Shown here piece by piece: positions 16,061 through 26,094 of a stretch of DNA of 64,000 bases; the stretch's first letter is position 1; each line of letters starts with the position of its first letter. Origin of the DNA: Modestobacter roseus (GTDB taxonomy: Bacteria; Actinomycetota; Actinomycetes; Mycobacteriales; Geodermatophilaceae); NCBI RefSeq assembly GCF_007994135.1, contig NZ_VLKF01000001.1:310001-374000 (forward strand). Reading direction: 5' to 3'. A program made the translations under genes and the position numbers. The notes beneath the pieces are model-generated. The model ran no database searches. It was not told the DNA's origin and saw only the letters and a list, made by a program, of their open reading frames with translations.

Positions 16061-17721
16061 TGAGCAGCACCGCAGCCGGGTGGCTGCAGGTCGCGCTGCT
16101 GGTGGTCGCGCTGGTCGCCGTCCACAAGCCACTGGGCGACTGGATGGCCCGGGTGTTCACCAGCCCGCGGCACGCCCGCGCCGAGCGGCTGGTCTACCGG
16201 GCCGTCGGGGTGGACGCCGACACCGAGCAGCGCTGGCCGGTCTACCTGCGCAGCGTGCTGGCGTTCTCGCTGGTGTCGGTGCTCTTCCTCTACCTGCTGC
16301 AGCGGGTGCAGCAGTGGCTGCCGCTGGGCAACGACATGGCCGCCGTGGAGCCGGGTTCGGCCTGGAACACCGCGGTCAGCTTCGTGACCAACACGAACTG
16401 GCAGGGCTACAGCGGCGAGTCGACGATGGGCCACCTGGTGCAGATGGCCGGGCTCGCGGTGCAGAACTTCGTCTCCGCCGGGGTCGGCATCGCGGTGGCG
16501 GTCGCGCTGGTGCGCGGCTTCGCCCGCAGCGGCACCGACCGGCTGGGCAACTTCTGGGTGGACCTGACCCGGGCTGTCACCCGGGTGCTGCTGCCGCTGG
16601 CCGTGGTCGCGACGGTCGTCCTGGTGCTCGGTGGCGTGGTGCAGAACCTGTCGTCGGGCACCGACGCGAACACCCTGGCCGGGGCGACCCAGTTCCTGCC
16701 CGGCGGGCCGGTGGCCTCGCAGGAGGCGATCAAGGAGCTGGGCACCAACGGCGGTGGCTTCTACAACGCCAACTCCGCGCACCCGTTCGAGGGCCCGAGC
16801 GCCTGGATCTCGCTGTTCCAGGTGTTCCTGCTGCTGGTGATCCCGTTCTCGCTGCCGCGCACCTTCGGCCGGATGGTCGGTGACCGCAAGCAGGGTTACG
16901 CGATCGTCGGCGTGATGGCCGGCCTGGCCGCGGCGTCGCTGGCGCTGGCCAGCTGGGCGCAGGCCCGGGCCGGGGGAGCGGCGCTGCAGCTGGCGGGAGC
17001 CGCGACCGAGGGCCGGGAGGTGCGCTTCGGCGGTCCGCTGTCTGTCCTCTTCGGGACGGCGACGACGCTGACCTCCACCGGCGCGGTCAACTCGATGCAC
17101 GACAGCTACACGCCCACCGGCGGGATGCTGGTGCTGGCGAACATGATGCTCGGCGAGGTCGCGCCCGGCGGGGTGGGCTCCGGGCTCTACGGGATGCTCG
17201 TGCTCGCCGTCGTCGCGGTGTTCGTCGCCGGCCTGATGGTCGGGCGCACCCCGGAGTACCTGGGCAAGAAGCTCGGCCGCCGGGAGATGACGCTCGCCTC
17301 GCTGTACGTGCTGGTCACCCCGGTGCTCGTGCTCACCGGGACGGCGGTCGCGGTGGTCACCGACACCGGGCTGAGCTCGCTGCTCAACAGCGGGTCGCAC
17401 GGGCTGAGCGAGGTGCTCTACGCCTTCACGTCCGCGTCGAACAACAACGGTTCGGCGTTCGCCGGGCTGAGCGCGAACACGCCGTTCTACAACACCGCCC
17501 TGGGCCTGGCGATGGCCTTCGGCCGGTTCCTGCCCATCGTGCTGGTGGTCGCGCTGGCCGGCCGGCTGGCGACGCAGGGCAAGGCGCCGGTGACCGCCGG
17601 GACGCTGCCCACCCACCAGCCGCTGTTCGTCGGCCTGCTGGGCGCCGTCGTCCTGGTGATCGTCGGCCTCACCTATTTCCCGGTCCTCTCCCTCGGACCC
17701 CTCGCAGAAGGACTGTCATGA
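16060..17721 (+). CDS. kdpA: KdpA potassium-binding/translocating subunit
   Basis: A 553-residue polytopic membrane protein (about ten helices) related to the SKT potassium channels. Family signatures include [13 protein letters not shown] (about 108-120), [19 protein letters not shown] (about 227-245) and the later SMHDSYTP and [13 protein letters not shown] segments, which form the four selectivity-loop regions. KdpA binds and conducts potassium, energised by KdpB. The length is as expected. It overlaps kdpF at the start and kdpB at the end (ATGA). Confidence 0.98.
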   Translation: MSSTAAGWLQVALLVVALVAVHKPLGDWMARVFTSPRHARAERLVYRAVGVDADTEQRWPVYLRSVLAFSLVSVLFLYLLQRVQQWLPLGNDMAAVEPGSAWNTAVSFVTNTNWQGYSGESTMGHLVQMAGLAVQNFVSAGVGIAVAVALVRGFARSGTDRLGNFWVDLTRAVTRVLLPLAVVATVVLVLGGVVQNLSSGTDANTLAGATQFLPGGPVASQEAIKELGTNGGGFYNANSAHPFEGPSAWISLFQVFLLLVIPFSLPRTFGRMVGDRKQGYAIVGVMAGLAAASLALASWAQARAGGAALQLAGAATEGREVRFGGPLSVLFGTATTLTSTGAVNSMHDSYTPTGGMLVLANMMLGEVAPGGVGSGLYGMLVLAVVAVFVAGLMVGRTPEYLGKKLGRREMTLASLYVLVTPVLVLTGTAVAVVTDTGLSSLLNSGSHGLSEVLYAFTSASNNNGSAFAGLSANTPFYNTALGLAMAFGRFLPIVLVVALAGRLATQGKAPVTAGTLPTHQPLFVGLLGAVVLVIVGLTYFPVLSLGPLAEGLS

Positions 17722-19772
17722 CCGCGGCGCTCGATCGTCGTCCCGTCTCGCCCGCACCCACCGAGCCACGTCCCCGCGCGTCGATCGAGTGGGGGCCGGC
17801 GCTGGCCGGCGCCGTCCGCAAGCTCGACCCGCGTGGGCTGGTGCGCCAGCCGGTGGTGTTCGTGGTGTGGGTCGGCTCGGTGTTCTCCACCGTGCTGGCG
17901 ATCACCGACCCGTCGGTGTTCGGCTGGCTGATCGCCGGCTGGCTGTGGCTGACCGTGCTGTTCGCCAACGCCGCCGAGGCCGTGGCCGAGGGGCGGGGCA
18001 AGGCGCAGGCCGACACCCTGCGCAAGGCCCGGCAGACCACCGTCGCGTACCTGCTCGACGGCTCCGAGGTGCCCGCGGCCGACCTGCGGCCGGGCATGCG
18101 GGTGGTCGTCGTCGCGGGGCAGGTGATCCCGGGGGACGGCGACGTCGTCGAGGGGATCGCCAGCGTCGACGAGTCGGCGATCACCGGGGAGTCGGCGCCG
18201 GTGATCCGCGAGTCCGGCGGTGACCGCTCGGCGGTGACCGGCGGGACGACAGTGCTGAGCGACCGGATCGTCGTGGAGATCACCAGCAAGCCGGGGGAGA
18301 CGTTCGTCGACCGGATGATCGCCCTGGTCGAGGGCGCCTCCCGGCAGCGGACGCCGAACGAGATCGCGCTGAACATCCTGCTCAGCTCGCTGACCATCGT
18401 GTTCCTGGTCGTGGTCATCACGCTGCAGCCGCTGGCGATCTACTCCGGCGCGGAGCAGTCGCTGACGACGCTGATCGCGCTGGTGGTGTGTCTGATCCCG
18501 ACCACGATCGGCGCGCTGCTGTCGGCGATCGGCATCGCCGGGATGGACCGGCTGGTGCAGCGCAACGTGCTGGCGATGAGCGGCCGCGCGGTCGAGGCAG
18601 CCGGTGACGTGAACACCCTGCTGCTGGACAAGACCGGCACCATCACCCTCGGCAACCGGCAGGCGTCGGAGTTCGTCGCCGTCGGCGGGTGCTCGGACGA
18701 CGAGGTCGCCGACGCCGCGCAGCTGGCCTCGCTGGCGGACGAGACGCCGGAGGGGCGCAGCATCGTCGTCCTGGCGAAGGAGCGGTACGGCCTGCGCGGG
18801 CGGGACGACCTGCCGGGTGCGGAGTTCGTGCCGTTCACCGCGCAGACCCGGATGAGCGGGGTCGACCTGCCCGACGGCCGGCAGCTGCGCAAGGGCGCTG
18901 CGGGTGCGGTGCTGGCGTGGGTGCGGGCGCAGGACGGCCCGGTGCCGCCGGAGGTCGGGGACGTCGTCGACAGCATCTCCGCCGCCGGCGGGACGCCGCT
19001 CCTGCTGGCTGTCGCTTCCTCGGACGGCGCCCGGGTGCTGGGCGTCATCCACCTGAAGGACGTCGTGAAGGCGGGCATGGCCGAGCGGTTCGCGGAGATG
19101 CGCCGGATGGGGATCCGCACGGTGATGATCACCGGCGACAACGAGCGGACGGCCCGGGCGATCGCCGAGGAGGCCGGGATCGACGACGTGCTGGCCGAGG
19201 CGACGCCGGAGGACAAGCTGGCGCTGATCCAGCGCGAGCAGGCCGGTGGCCGGCTGGTGGCGATGACCGGTGACGGGACGAACGACGCCCCGGCGCTGGC
19301 GCAGGCCGACGTCGGGGTGGCGATGAACACCGGGACGACCGCGGCCAAGGAGGCCGGCAACATGGTCGACCTGGACTCCGACCCGACGAAGCTGATCGAG
19401 ATCGTGGAGATCGGCAAGCAGCTGCTGATCACCCGGGGGTCGCTGACCACGTTCTCCATCGCCAACGACCTGGCGAAGTACTTCGCGATCCTGCCGGCCA
19501 TGTTCGCCGGAGTCTTCCCGGGGCTGGACGCGCTCAACGTCATGCGGCTGAGCTCGCCGGAGTCGGCGATCCTCTCCGCGGTCGTGTTCAACGCGCTGAT
19601 CATCGTGGCGCTGGTGCCGCTGGCGCTGCGCGGCGTGAGGTACCGGCCGGCGTCCGCGTCGGCGATGTTGCGCCGCAACCTGCTGCTCTACGGCGTCGGC
19701 GGCGTGGTGCTGCCCTTCGTCGGGATCAAGCTCATCGACCTGCTCGTCTCTCTCATCCCGGGGATCGCGTGA
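17718..19772 (+). CDS. kdpB: KdpB P-type ATPase subunit
   Basis: A 684-residue P-type ATPase. The phosphorylated Asp is in [12 protein letters not shown] (about residue 306). The actuator TGES loop ([10 protein letters not shown], about 155) and the hinge [19 protein letters not shown] (about 515) are intact, as is KGAAG in the nucleotide-binding domain. It hydrolyses ATP to drive potassium uptake through KdpA. Its start overlaps kdpA by 4 bp and its stop overlaps the kdpC ATG (TGATG). Confidence 0.98.
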   Translation: MTAALDRRPVSPAPTEPRPRASIEWGPALAGAVRKLDPRGLVRQPVVFVVWVGSVFSTVLAITDPSVFGWLIAGWLWLTVLFANAAEAVAEGRGKAQADTLRKARQTTVAYLLDGSEVPAADLRPGMRVVVVAGQVIPGDGDVVEGIASVDESAITGESAPVIRESGGDRSAVTGGTTVLSDRIVVEITSKPGETFVDRMIALVEGASRQRTPNEIALNILLSSLTIVFLVVVITLQPLAIYSGAEQSLTTLIALVVCLIPTTIGALLSAIGIAGMDRLVQRNVLAMSGRAVEAAGDVNTLLLDKTGTITLGNRQASEFVAVGGCSDDEVADAAQLASLADETPEGRSIVVLAKERYGLRGRDDLPGAEFVPFTAQTRMSGVDLPDGRQLRKGAAGAVLAWVRAQDGPVPPEVGDVVDSISAAGGTPLLLAVASSDGARVLGVIHLKDVVKAGMAERFAEMRRMGIRTVMITGDNERTARAIAEEAGIDDVLAEATPEDKLALIQREQAGGRLVAMTGDGTNDAPALAQADVGVAMNTGTTAAKEAGNMVDLDSDPTKLIEIVEIGKQLLITRGSLTTFSIANDLAKYFAILPAMFAGVFPGLDALNVMRLSSPESAILSAVVFNALIIVALVPLALRGVRYRPASASAMLRRNLLLYGVGGVVLPFVGIKLIDLLVSLIPGIA

Positions 19773-20380
19773 TGTCCGCTCTGCGTTCGGGCCGCCAGCT
19801 GGTGGCTGCTGTTCGTGCCCTGCTCGTGGCCACCGTGGTGCTGGGGCTGGCGTACCCGCTGCTGATGACGGGCGTCGCCCAGCTGATCGCGCCGGCTCGA
19901 GCCGACGGGTCGTTGGTTTCCGTGGACGGTTCCGTCGTCGGGTCGTCGCTGATCGGCCAGTCGTTCACCGACGAGGACGGGGACCCGCTGCCGGAGTACT
20001 TCCAGACCCGGCCGTCGGCGTCGGACTACGACGGCGCGGCGTCGGGTGGCTCGAACCTCGGGCCGAACTCCGAGGAGCTGGTCGCCGCGGTGGGGGAGCG
20101 GCGGGCCGACGTGGCCGCGTTCAACGGGGTGCCCGAGTCGGAGGTGCCGGCCGACGCCGTGACGGCGTCGGGGTCGGGGCTCGACCCGGACATCTCGCCG
20201 GAGTACGCGGCTCTGCAGGTGGCTCGCCTCGCCGAGGCGCGCGGGGTGCCGGTGGACGACGTCCAGGCGCTGGTGGACGAGCACACCGACGGGCGCGACC
20301 TCGGCTTCATCGGGGCGCCGCACGTGCGGGTGCTGGAGCTCAACCTGGCGCTCGACCAGCGTTTCGGCGCCGAGGGCTGA
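19772..20380 (+). CDS. kdpC: KdpC subunit of the potassium-transporting ATPase
   Basis: About 202 residues with one N-terminal transmembrane helix (around 15-35, with YPLLMTG) and a soluble domain carrying the family features SLIGQSF, YFQTRPSASDYDGAASGGSNLGPNS, and DPDISPEYAALQVARLAEARG. KdpC is needed for assembly and affinity of the complex. The ATG at 19772 overlaps the kdpB stop; a GTG one codon earlier is also possible. It is the last gene of the operon. Confidence 0.97.
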   Translation: MSALRSGRQLVAAVRALLVATVVLGLAYPLLMTGVAQLIAPARADGSLVSVDGSVVGSSLIGQSFTDEDGDPLPEYFQTRPSASDYDGAASGGSNLGPNSEELVAAVGERRADVAAFNGVPESEVPADAVTASGSGLDPDISPEYAALQVARLAEARGVPVDDVQALVDEHTDGRDLGFIGAPHVRVLELNLALDQRFGAEG

Positions 20381-20384
20381 CGAC

Positions 20385-20420
20385 ACGGTGCCCGGCGGGG
20401 ACCCCTCCGCCGGGCACCGT
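20385..20420 (+). terminator. Terminator of the kdp operon
   Basis: A perfect 14-bp stem (ACGGTGCCCGGCGG and its complement) with an 8-nt loop starts 4 bp after the kdpC stop. The U tract is poor (TTCACCC), as is common in high-GC genomes. Confidence 0.75.
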
Positions 20421-20473
20421 TCACCCTGATGTAGTGTTCTCCACGGCTCGGACGCACCAGACCGGGTCGGCAA

Positions 20474-20546
20474 GGGGCTGTGGCGCAGCTGGTAGCGCAC
20501 CACACTGGCAGTGTGGGGGTCAGGGGTTCGAGTCCCCTCAGCTCCA
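20474..20546 (+). tRNA. tRNA-Ala (anticodon GGC)
   Basis: The 73-nt cloverleaf is complete. The 7-bp acceptor stem GGGGCTG/CAGCTCC includes the G3:U70 pair that marks alanine tRNAs. The anticodon stem CCACA/TGTGG encloses the loop CTGGCAG (GGC), and the T loop reads GGTTCGAGTCC. The discriminator is A and the CCA end is not encoded (CCC follows). It forms the left border of the lower-GC defence island. Confidence 0.97.
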
Positions 20547-20556
20547 CCCAAAGCCT

Positions 20557-20586
20557 TGGCCGTCATCCGTTTCCGGATGGCGGCCA
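20557..20586 (+). terminator. Terminator after tRNA-Ala
   Basis: A 13-bp stem with one G-T pair (TGGCCGTCATCCG / CGGATGGCGGCCA) and a TTTC loop, followed by TGCTTATTTA, lies 10 bp after the tRNA. Confidence 0.75.
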
Positions 20587-20672
20587 TGCTTATTTATGGC
20601 ACCAAGAGTACTTCTGCATGTTTGCGCAGCTGTAATTGGGTCGGTACTGTGCGCAAGGGCTCCAAATGAGCA

Positions 20673-21743
20673 GTGCGACACGGGGGAACGTTGGATCTTG
20701 ATACCGCGTACAGGCATGCGCAAGATCTGTTTCGCCCGGGCCTGGTAACGCTGATCGGCTCTGGACTTTCAGCCGCTTCTGGGCTTCCAGGCATGTGGGA
20801 CCTCGCGCAACACCTGTTGTCCTCAGTCGGCTCGCACTTGACCGAGGAAGGCGCGAGTCAGTGGGCTGCTATAGCGAAACGCCTCGAGCAGGGGCAGGGG
20901 CTCGAAGAGGCGCTGACTACGATTGCGCTGACCGACGAGTTGCACAGAGTCTTGACGCGCCAGGTGGCGATTCGGATACTCGAATCTGAGGCGGTGGCGC
21001 TCCAAGAGATTATGCAGGCGTCCTATGATCCGCCACTGACCCGCCTATTGCGACACCTTCTCCGGGTAACCGACGTTGCGAATGTGATAACCACAAATTA
21101 CGATCGCCTTATCGAGTACTCGGCAGCTCGAGGGGCTGTCCGAGTCAACACGATGTTCGCTGGGAGCCCGTTTGGCTTCCTTGATGAGAGTGAATCGGCG
21201 AACGAGTGTCGCAGATTCAAGCGGATCGCTGGCGCTCGACAACGGTGGGAGACGTCGATAGTTCCGCACGTCTGCTTGTCGAAGCCCCATGGCAGTCTTG
21301 ATTGGTACCAGACCGGCGATGCTGGTGGTCCAGTCATGCAAAGCCAAGTGTCTGTCGGAGACCAAGCGCCGCTTATCGTGTCGCCCGGTGATGGCAAACT
21401 GCGTTTGGGGTACGAGACTCCGTTCGATCTGCAGCGAAACCGAGCTAATCAGGCCATCGATCGAGCGTCCGGCCTGCTGATACTGGGTTTCGGTTTCAAT
21501 GACGATCATTTGCAGGTGCACCTTAAGGCGCGGTACTCGAGGGTGCCGTCCGTCATCTTGACAAGAGACTTGACGCTAGCGGCCCACCAGTACTTGGAGG
21601 CGAGCAGTGGCCAGTCCATTGCTCTATCGGCGGGTGCGGGTGGGAGTGGCACTGAACTGACTACAAGCATTGGTAGTCAGAGGATCAGTGATCTCAATCT
21701 TTGGCAGCTCGACACATTTCTCAGAGAGGTGTTAGCGGCATGA
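20673..21743 (+). CDS. SIR2-domain NADase-like defence protein (SIR2-HerA system)
   Basis: A 356-residue protein of the SIR2_2 type. NAD-binding/catalytic motifs are in order: LIGSGLSAASGLPG (about 25-38), TTNYDRLIEY (about 141-150), the catalytic-His segment KPHGSLDW (about 203-210), and LGFGFNDDHL (about 270). In known SIR2-HerA systems this protein consumes NAD+ on phage infection and forms a large complex with the HerA ATPase. The GTG at 20673 has only a weak ribosome site; a TTG at 20691 directly after GGGGGAACG is a plausible shorter start. It overlaps the herA-like gene by 4 bp (ATGA), so the two are co-translated. Confidence 0.88.
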   Translation: MRHGGTLDLDTAYRHAQDLFRPGLVTLIGSGLSAASGLPGMWDLAQHLLSSVGSHLTEEGASQWAAIAKRLEQGQGLEEALTTIALTDELHRVLTRQVAIRILESEAVALQEIMQASYDPPLTRLLRHLLRVTDVANVITTNYDRLIEYSAARGAVRVNTMFAGSPFGFLDESESANECRRFKRIAGARQRWETSIVPHVCLSKPHGSLDWYQTGDAGGPVMQSQVSVGDQAPLIVSPGDGKLRLGYETPFDLQRNRANQAIDRASGLLILGFGFNDDHLQVHLKARYSRVPSVILTRDLTLAAHQYLEASSGQSIALSAGAGGSGTELTTSIGSQRISDLNLWQLDTFLREVLAA

Positions 21744-23473
21744 CCCCTGCATTGACTTTTGATAAGGCCGATGCTCTAGGTCGAGTCTTTCGCGTTGATA
21801 CGGCAAGCGTTTGGGTTGAAGCCAGCGATCACGACCGGGTTACGCGCGTGAGTGTCGGAAGCCTAGTCGCGATTCAGGGAGCGGTAGCCTCCGAGTACTT
21901 GGTCGGCCTACTCGACCGTGTGACTCGCGACTTGCAGGACGACCTTCTGTTCGACGAAACGTCTGATGGAAATGAAGCCTCGCCGTCGACCACTCGCCAG
22001 CGCGATCTCGTCCGCGTGGTGCTTCTGGGCACCTATCGACAGGTCTCCGGCCTCTCAGGGGACAGCTTCAAGCGCGGCGCGGATAGTTACCCCGTGGTCG
22101 ACTCGGGCTGCTGGGTAATCGAGGGGCCGGATCTGCAGGCCTTAATGAACTTGTTGACCAGTCAAGTTGAGCCAGAGCGCCAGTTGAGGCTTGGGACGTT
22201 CGTAGCAGATGGCTCCGCAACGGCAATTGCTGATGGAGATCGACTGTTTCAACGGCATGCCGCACTTTTGGGTAGCACTGGTTCGGGTAAGAGTTGGTCC
22301 GTCGCAGTGGTACTTGAGAGGGCGAAGCGACTGGCCCATCCAAACTTGGTTGTGTTCGATATGCATGGTGAGTATGAGCCGCTCACGGACGGTCCTGATC
22401 CTGTGGCTAAGTACCTGAAAGTTGCTGGTCCTGGGGACGCAGCGTCCGATGATGATCGCTTGCTCTTCCTGCCATGGTGGCTCCTGAACCAAGAGGAAAT
22501 GCAGGCTCTTCTGTTGGATCGAACAGAGGAGAACGCACCCAACCAGGCGGCTCGGCTGTCCCATCACGTGCGTCGGCTCAAGGCTGAATCTTTGTCAGTG
22601 GTCGGGGATCCGGAGCTCCTGGCTAGCTTCACGGTCGACAGTCCGGTCCCTTTTGACCTGGGCGGACTAGTGGCAGGACTCGTTGCAGACGATGAGGGGA
22701 TGGTTCCCGGGAAGTCGACTCTAGTCAAAGGTCCGTTCAATGGCCGGCTCACAAGATTCATATCGCGGCTTGAGTCCCGAATCGAGGACCGACGGTATGG
22801 ATTCATGTTCGCCCCACCTGCTTCGGCGATGGCTCTTGATTGGCTAGACGACCTAGCCAAGGTTCTGCTAGGCACTAGCCCTGGCATTAAGGTCGTCGAC
22901 TTCAGCGAGGTGCCAAGCGACGTTCTTCCGGTCGTTGTTGGCGTCTTGGCTCGAATCCTTTACGACATTCACTTCTGGGCTCCGGAGTCCGCTCGGACCC
23001 CGGTAACGTTCGTCTGTGATGAGGCGCACCTTTATTTGCCGGCGCGCGATCATGGGGCGGGGGAGCAGCGGGCCTTGGACGCTTTCGAACGCATCGCCAA
23101 GGAAGGTCGAAAGTACGGAGTGTCCCTCCTCGTCGTAAGTCAGCGACCGTCTGATGTCAGTCGGACTGTCCTGTCGCAGTGCAACAACTTTGTCGTGCTG
23201 CGACTGACCAATGATCAGGATCAGCGGGTCGTCCAACAGTTGCTGCCTGACAACATGGGTGGGCTCGCTGCCGCTCTTCCGCTACTGGACGTGGGCGAGG
23301 CGCTCATTCTTGGTGACGCGATGGTCTTGCCAACAAGAATCAAATTCGACACCCCTGCAACGAAGCCGAACAGTGCGACGAAACGTTTTTGGACGGACTG
23401 GAACGAGACTCCTGCCGACGAGGCGGGAATCGTCTCCGCAGTACGGGCGATGAGGCTCCAATCGCGTCCATAG
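21740..23473 (+). CDS. herA: HerA/FtsK-type DNA-translocase ATPase (SIR2-HerA system)
   Basis: A 577-residue ATPase with an N-terminal HAS-barrel-like domain (about 1-100) and the HerA/DUF87 ATPase core. The Walker A is GSTGSGKSW (about 178-186), FDMHGEYEPL follows, the Walker B is FVCDEAHL (about 422-429), and a sensor/arginine region reads SQRPSDVSRTVLSQCNN. HerA forms hexameric rings that translocate on DNA; with SIR2 it makes an abortive-infection complex. The ATG overlaps the SIR2 stop, and AGAGAGGTG provides a ribosome site. Codon use is lower-GC than the surroundings. Confidence 0.92.
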   Translation: MTPALTFDKADALGRVFRVDTASVWVEASDHDRVTRVSVGSLVAIQGAVASEYLVGLLDRVTRDLQDDLLFDETSDGNEASPSTTRQRDLVRVVLLGTYRQVSGLSGDSFKRGADSYPVVDSGCWVIEGPDLQALMNLLTSQVEPERQLRLGTFVADGSATAIADGDRLFQRHAALLGSTGSGKSWSVAVVLERAKRLAHPNLVVFDMHGEYEPLTDGPDPVAKYLKVAGPGDAASDDDRLLFLPWWLLNQEEMQALLLDRTEENAPNQAARLSHHVRRLKAESLSVVGDPELLASFTVDSPVPFDLGGLVAGLVADDEGMVPGKSTLVKGPFNGRLTRFISRLESRIEDRRYGFMFAPPASAMALDWLDDLAKVLLGTSPGIKVVDFSEVPSDVLPVVVGVLARILYDIHFWAPESARTPVTFVCDEAHLYLPARDHGAGEQRALDAFERIAKEGRKYGVSLLVVSQRPSDVSRTVLSQCNNFVVLRLTNDQDQRVVQQLLPDNMGGLAAALPLLDVGEALILGDAMVLPTRIKFDTPATKPNSATKRFWTDWNETPADEAGIVSAVRAMRLQSRP

Positions 23474-23673
23474 CTGACTAGAGTCAACTGGAAATCTGAG
23501 GCGACTGCGTACCCCCTTCGATGGCTCAGTCGAACGAGTAGCCGCCTTGCCCGGTTGGCTCCGCGTCAGCCTCAACAAGACCGCCCGCGGTGGACTGTCA
23601 TCGATCAGCCGCATCACCGTTAGCAGCCTTCATGGTCAATGCACTCGAGTAGCGTGTGCAGGAACAAGTAGGG

Positions 23674-24252
23674 ATGCCGTGGCTGAAACGGGGGGCCGGG
23701 TTGGTGGCGGCCGAGCTATTCCCGGCAGCGATGCTCTACCGCCGGGCCTGCGCGACGGCCTATCAGGCGCGGAAACGTGCGACGGAAGCCGCCGAGACGG
23801 GGCGTTTCGAGCGGCGCCTGCGCGAACTCGACGCTGCGGTCGAGACCGTCGTGCTGGCGCAGGCCGCTGCCGAGGGTTGGATTCATCGGGCTTACCACCT
23901 CGCGGAAGTTGAGCCGCGAGGCGCGGGCGGCTGGGTGGCTCGCTGGGAGGCGGCACCCCGAGCCATCGGCGGCCCGGGCACCCGCGACCTCGACGCCGAG
24001 ACGGTCAGAACGTTGCGCTGGCTGAGTACCTGGCGCAACTACCTCGTCCATGACGACGCGCGGGCTCGCGAGCGACTGCGTGCCAGTGGAATCGACGCTG
24101 GCAGCGAAGCGTTGCACTTGAATGCCGACATGGCTCAGACGGTCATCGCTCGGATGGACGACGCCTTCACTGACATCGGCGCTGCCATCGGCTGGCGAAC
24201 GCTGGCTGGCCTCAACTCGGCGTACCTCTGGCGGTCGCACGATGAGCGGTAG
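23674..24252 (+). CDS. Uncharacterised protein with a HEPN-type RNxxxH motif
   Basis: A 192-residue, mostly helical protein that I cannot assign to a named family. It contains TWRNYLVHDDARARERL (RNYLVH at about 121-126). This matches the R-N-x-x-x-H motif of HEPN ribonuclease domains and follows a helical region rich in Arg/Glu. HEPN proteins are RNases in toxin-antitoxin and abortive-infection systems, but some HEPN-like proteins are not nucleases. The ATG at 23674 has AGGAAC about 10 bp upstream. It stands alone between HerA and the beta-protein gene, with gaps of 200 and 266 bp, and is more GC-rich than its neighbours. Confidence 0.65.
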   Translation: MPWLKRGAGLVAAELFPAAMLYRRACATAYQARKRATEAAETGRFERRLRELDAAVETVVLAQAAAEGWIHRAYHLAEVEPRGAGGWVARWEAAPRAIGGPGTRDLDAETVRTLRWLSTWRNYLVHDDARARERLRASGIDAGSEALHLNADMAQTVIARMDDAFTDIGAAIGWRTLAGLNSAYLWRSHDER

Positions 24253-24518
24253 CCCGCCCAGTCGGCAGCTTCGTCTGGCCTGGTAGTTATTGCGTCCTCC
24301 CTGTGGGAGTTATTCTGAACCCGCGACTGGCAACCTCCCGCTCGTGAGGCGCCATCGTGGTGCGGTGGGGCAGTCCCCGCCGCGTGATCCACCGCGAGCC
24401 TGTTACCTCTGGCTGTGAGGGATCCGGCCCTAGGGGTGAGGTCGCGGCGTAGGACGCGAACTAAGTGACGTGACCTACGGGTGGCGCTCGCTGCTGTTCC
24501 GAAACTAGAGTTCCGCGC

Positions 24519-25553
24519 ATGGTCGCCACGGGTGCAGTCGACTCCACGTCCTACGTTGCCATCCTCAAGTGCAAGCAGGCCGAGCTGCATGCGGTGGCGG
24601 CAACTGTCTCGCCCAATCTGGTTCCACTGTTCGAAGTTCGAGACCCCGAGGCGAATGCGCGGTCCATCGTGCGGGCATGGCAACTGTCGGGTCAGGATAT
24701 CTGGGTCCATCCTCTAAATCTGGATGGTTTCGATCCGACGACATGGGTCGGTAAAATCTCGAACGCATTCAGCCTTCTTCGGAGCGGCAATGTGTCCGCC
24801 GTTCCGGTGGTCACTATCGACGATGATGCTGGCGTGCTATCAACAATGGCTACCGTCGCGGCTACGGACAGTCGGGGAGTCGTCCTACGGCTTGAGGCGG
24901 AGGACGTGCTCACAACATCCGCTGCTGGCCTAGCCGCGGAAGTCTCGGGTGTCATGTCCGCCTTGTCTGTGACCGAATCAGAGGTGGACTTGGTCTTGGA
25001 TGTGGGACTCGTGCGCGACAGTACAGCGTCGCGTATTGCGACTGCGGAGTCGGCCCTTCGGTCGGTGCCTAATCTCACTGGTTGGCGCAGTTGTACCGTC
25101 GCTTTCTCGGCATTCCCTGAGTCGGTTGGCGATGTCGTGCAAAAGAACAGCGTCGTGCAGGTAGCCCGGAATGATGCTCAGGCATATCGCGCGCTGGTGG
25201 CGCGGGGGCCTGGCCGAGAGCTCACCTACGGTGATTATGCAGTGGGCGTGCCTACTTACGCTGACATTGCTTGGTCGCCCATCCCGAGCATTCGGTATAC
25301 GACTGACGACACGTGGGCCGTTCATAGGGCCGAGAGTCGCACTAATCCAAGCCCCCAGTACGTAGCGCTGGCGGGAGACCTTGTGCGTGAGCCCTATTTC
25401 CGCGGCAGTGGGTACAGTTCGGGCGATGCGTACTTGGAAGCTGTGGCTAGCGGCGTCGACGGTCCAGGAAACGCGACGACGTATTTGCGTTCGGCGATAT
25501 CTCACCATCTGGCAGTGGTGTTGGACCGCCTCGCCACCCACGGCGTCCCCTGA
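24519..25553 (+). CDS. Beta-protein family (PF14350-like / sce7725-like) protein
   Basis: A 344-residue protein with the family opening YVAILKCKQAELHAVAA and NLVPLFEVRDPE. It continues with the expected TIM-barrel-like alternation (VPVVTIDDD, VVLRLEAED, VDLVLDVGLV). The C-terminal half has YGDYAVGVP and WSPIPSIRYTTDDTW segments seen in phage T4 beta-protein relatives. The molecular function of the family is not established, but its genes are repeatedly found next to sce7726-type genes. Here the sce7726 homologue lies convergently and overlaps its last 107 bp. The start ATG has no clear ribosome site. Confidence 0.78.
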   Translation: MVATGAVDSTSYVAILKCKQAELHAVAATVSPNLVPLFEVRDPEANARSIVRAWQLSGQDIWVHPLNLDGFDPTTWVGKISNAFSLLRSGNVSAVPVVTIDDDAGVLSTMATVAATDSRGVVLRLEAEDVLTTSAAGLAAEVSGVMSALSVTESEVDLVLDVGLVRDSTASRIATAESALRSVPNLTGWRSCTVAFSAFPESVGDVVQKNSVVQVARNDAQAYRALVARGPGRELTYGDYAVGVPTYADIAWSPIPSIRYTTDDTWAVHRAESRTNPSPQYVALAGDLVREPYFRGSGYSSGDAYLEAVASGVDGPGNATTYLRSAISHHLAVVLDRLATHGVP

Positions 25554-26094
25554 GTCGAGAGCTAACGATCTCTCGTAGTTCCGCACCTTGGGCCTCTTGG
25601 ATGAGGCGATGCATTAACTCAAGACGAGTGGCAGAGCTTAGGCGCTCGCTCGCACCCATCGAAGCTAGTTGTTCGGCCAGTTCGTCCCGCCAAAGCAGTC
25701 CAGCGACATGCAGCGGCTCGACCTCTCGGTTGAGGGCGGGTCTCCGCCATGAGCGCAAAGCCACCGAGCGAGGAGTGGGTTCGGCAATCAGAATGCCCCA
25801 TGAGTCGGGGACGAGTAGGAATGCTTCGGCGAGATGTCGCTGAGTTAACACAATGCTCGTATAGTCAAATACTTCGTTGAAGGCGTCTATCTGCTTGGGG
25901 AGGCGACTTAGATTGTCTAGGTCGGACTTTAGCTCATACCCGTGAAGCCCGAGGTCAACGACGGCGATATCGATTCGGGAAGCGCCAAAGTGGGTTCCTA
26001 GTTCTTCAATGACCAGGGCGCCCGATTGGGTGGGCCACCTGCGGCGAAGTCGACGAAGAGTGGCCTCGCGTAGGCTCCCCTCCTGCACCAGCAC
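25447..26094 (-). CDS. sce7726-family, PD-(D/E)xK nuclease-like protein
   Basis: A 215-residue protein whose N-terminal two thirds match the sce7726 family. A basic helix REATLRRLRRRW is followed by ASRIDIAVVDLGLHGYELKS, in which the D and the ExK (residues about 42 and 55-57) fit a restriction-endonuclease fold. RLPKQIDAFNEVFDYTSIVL comes next. The last 40 residues or so (WRGGPTPLPDGEISPN onward) are low-complexity and lie antisense inside the beta-protein gene, so the original C-terminus may have been lost or extended. Starts at GTG 26094 or 26088 are both possible. The pairing with the beta-protein gene suggests a two-component defence module. Confidence 0.72.
   Translation of the reverse strand: MLVQEGSLREATLRRLRRRWPTQSGALVIEELGTHFGASRIDIAVVDLGLHGYELKSDLDNLSRLPKQIDAFNEVFDYTSIVLTQRHLAEAFLLVPDSWGILIAEPTPRSVALRSWRRPALNREVEPLHVAGLLWRDELAEQLASMGASERLSSATRLELMHRLIQEAQGAELREIVSSRLRGRRGWRGGPTPLPDGEISPNANTSSRFLDRRRR

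Noticed and set aside
24290..24315. Small hairpin CTCCC-TGT-GGGAG followed by TTATT after the HEPN-motif gene
   Set aside because: Possible terminator, but only a 5-bp stem and about 45 bp after the stop; not strong enough to list as a feature.
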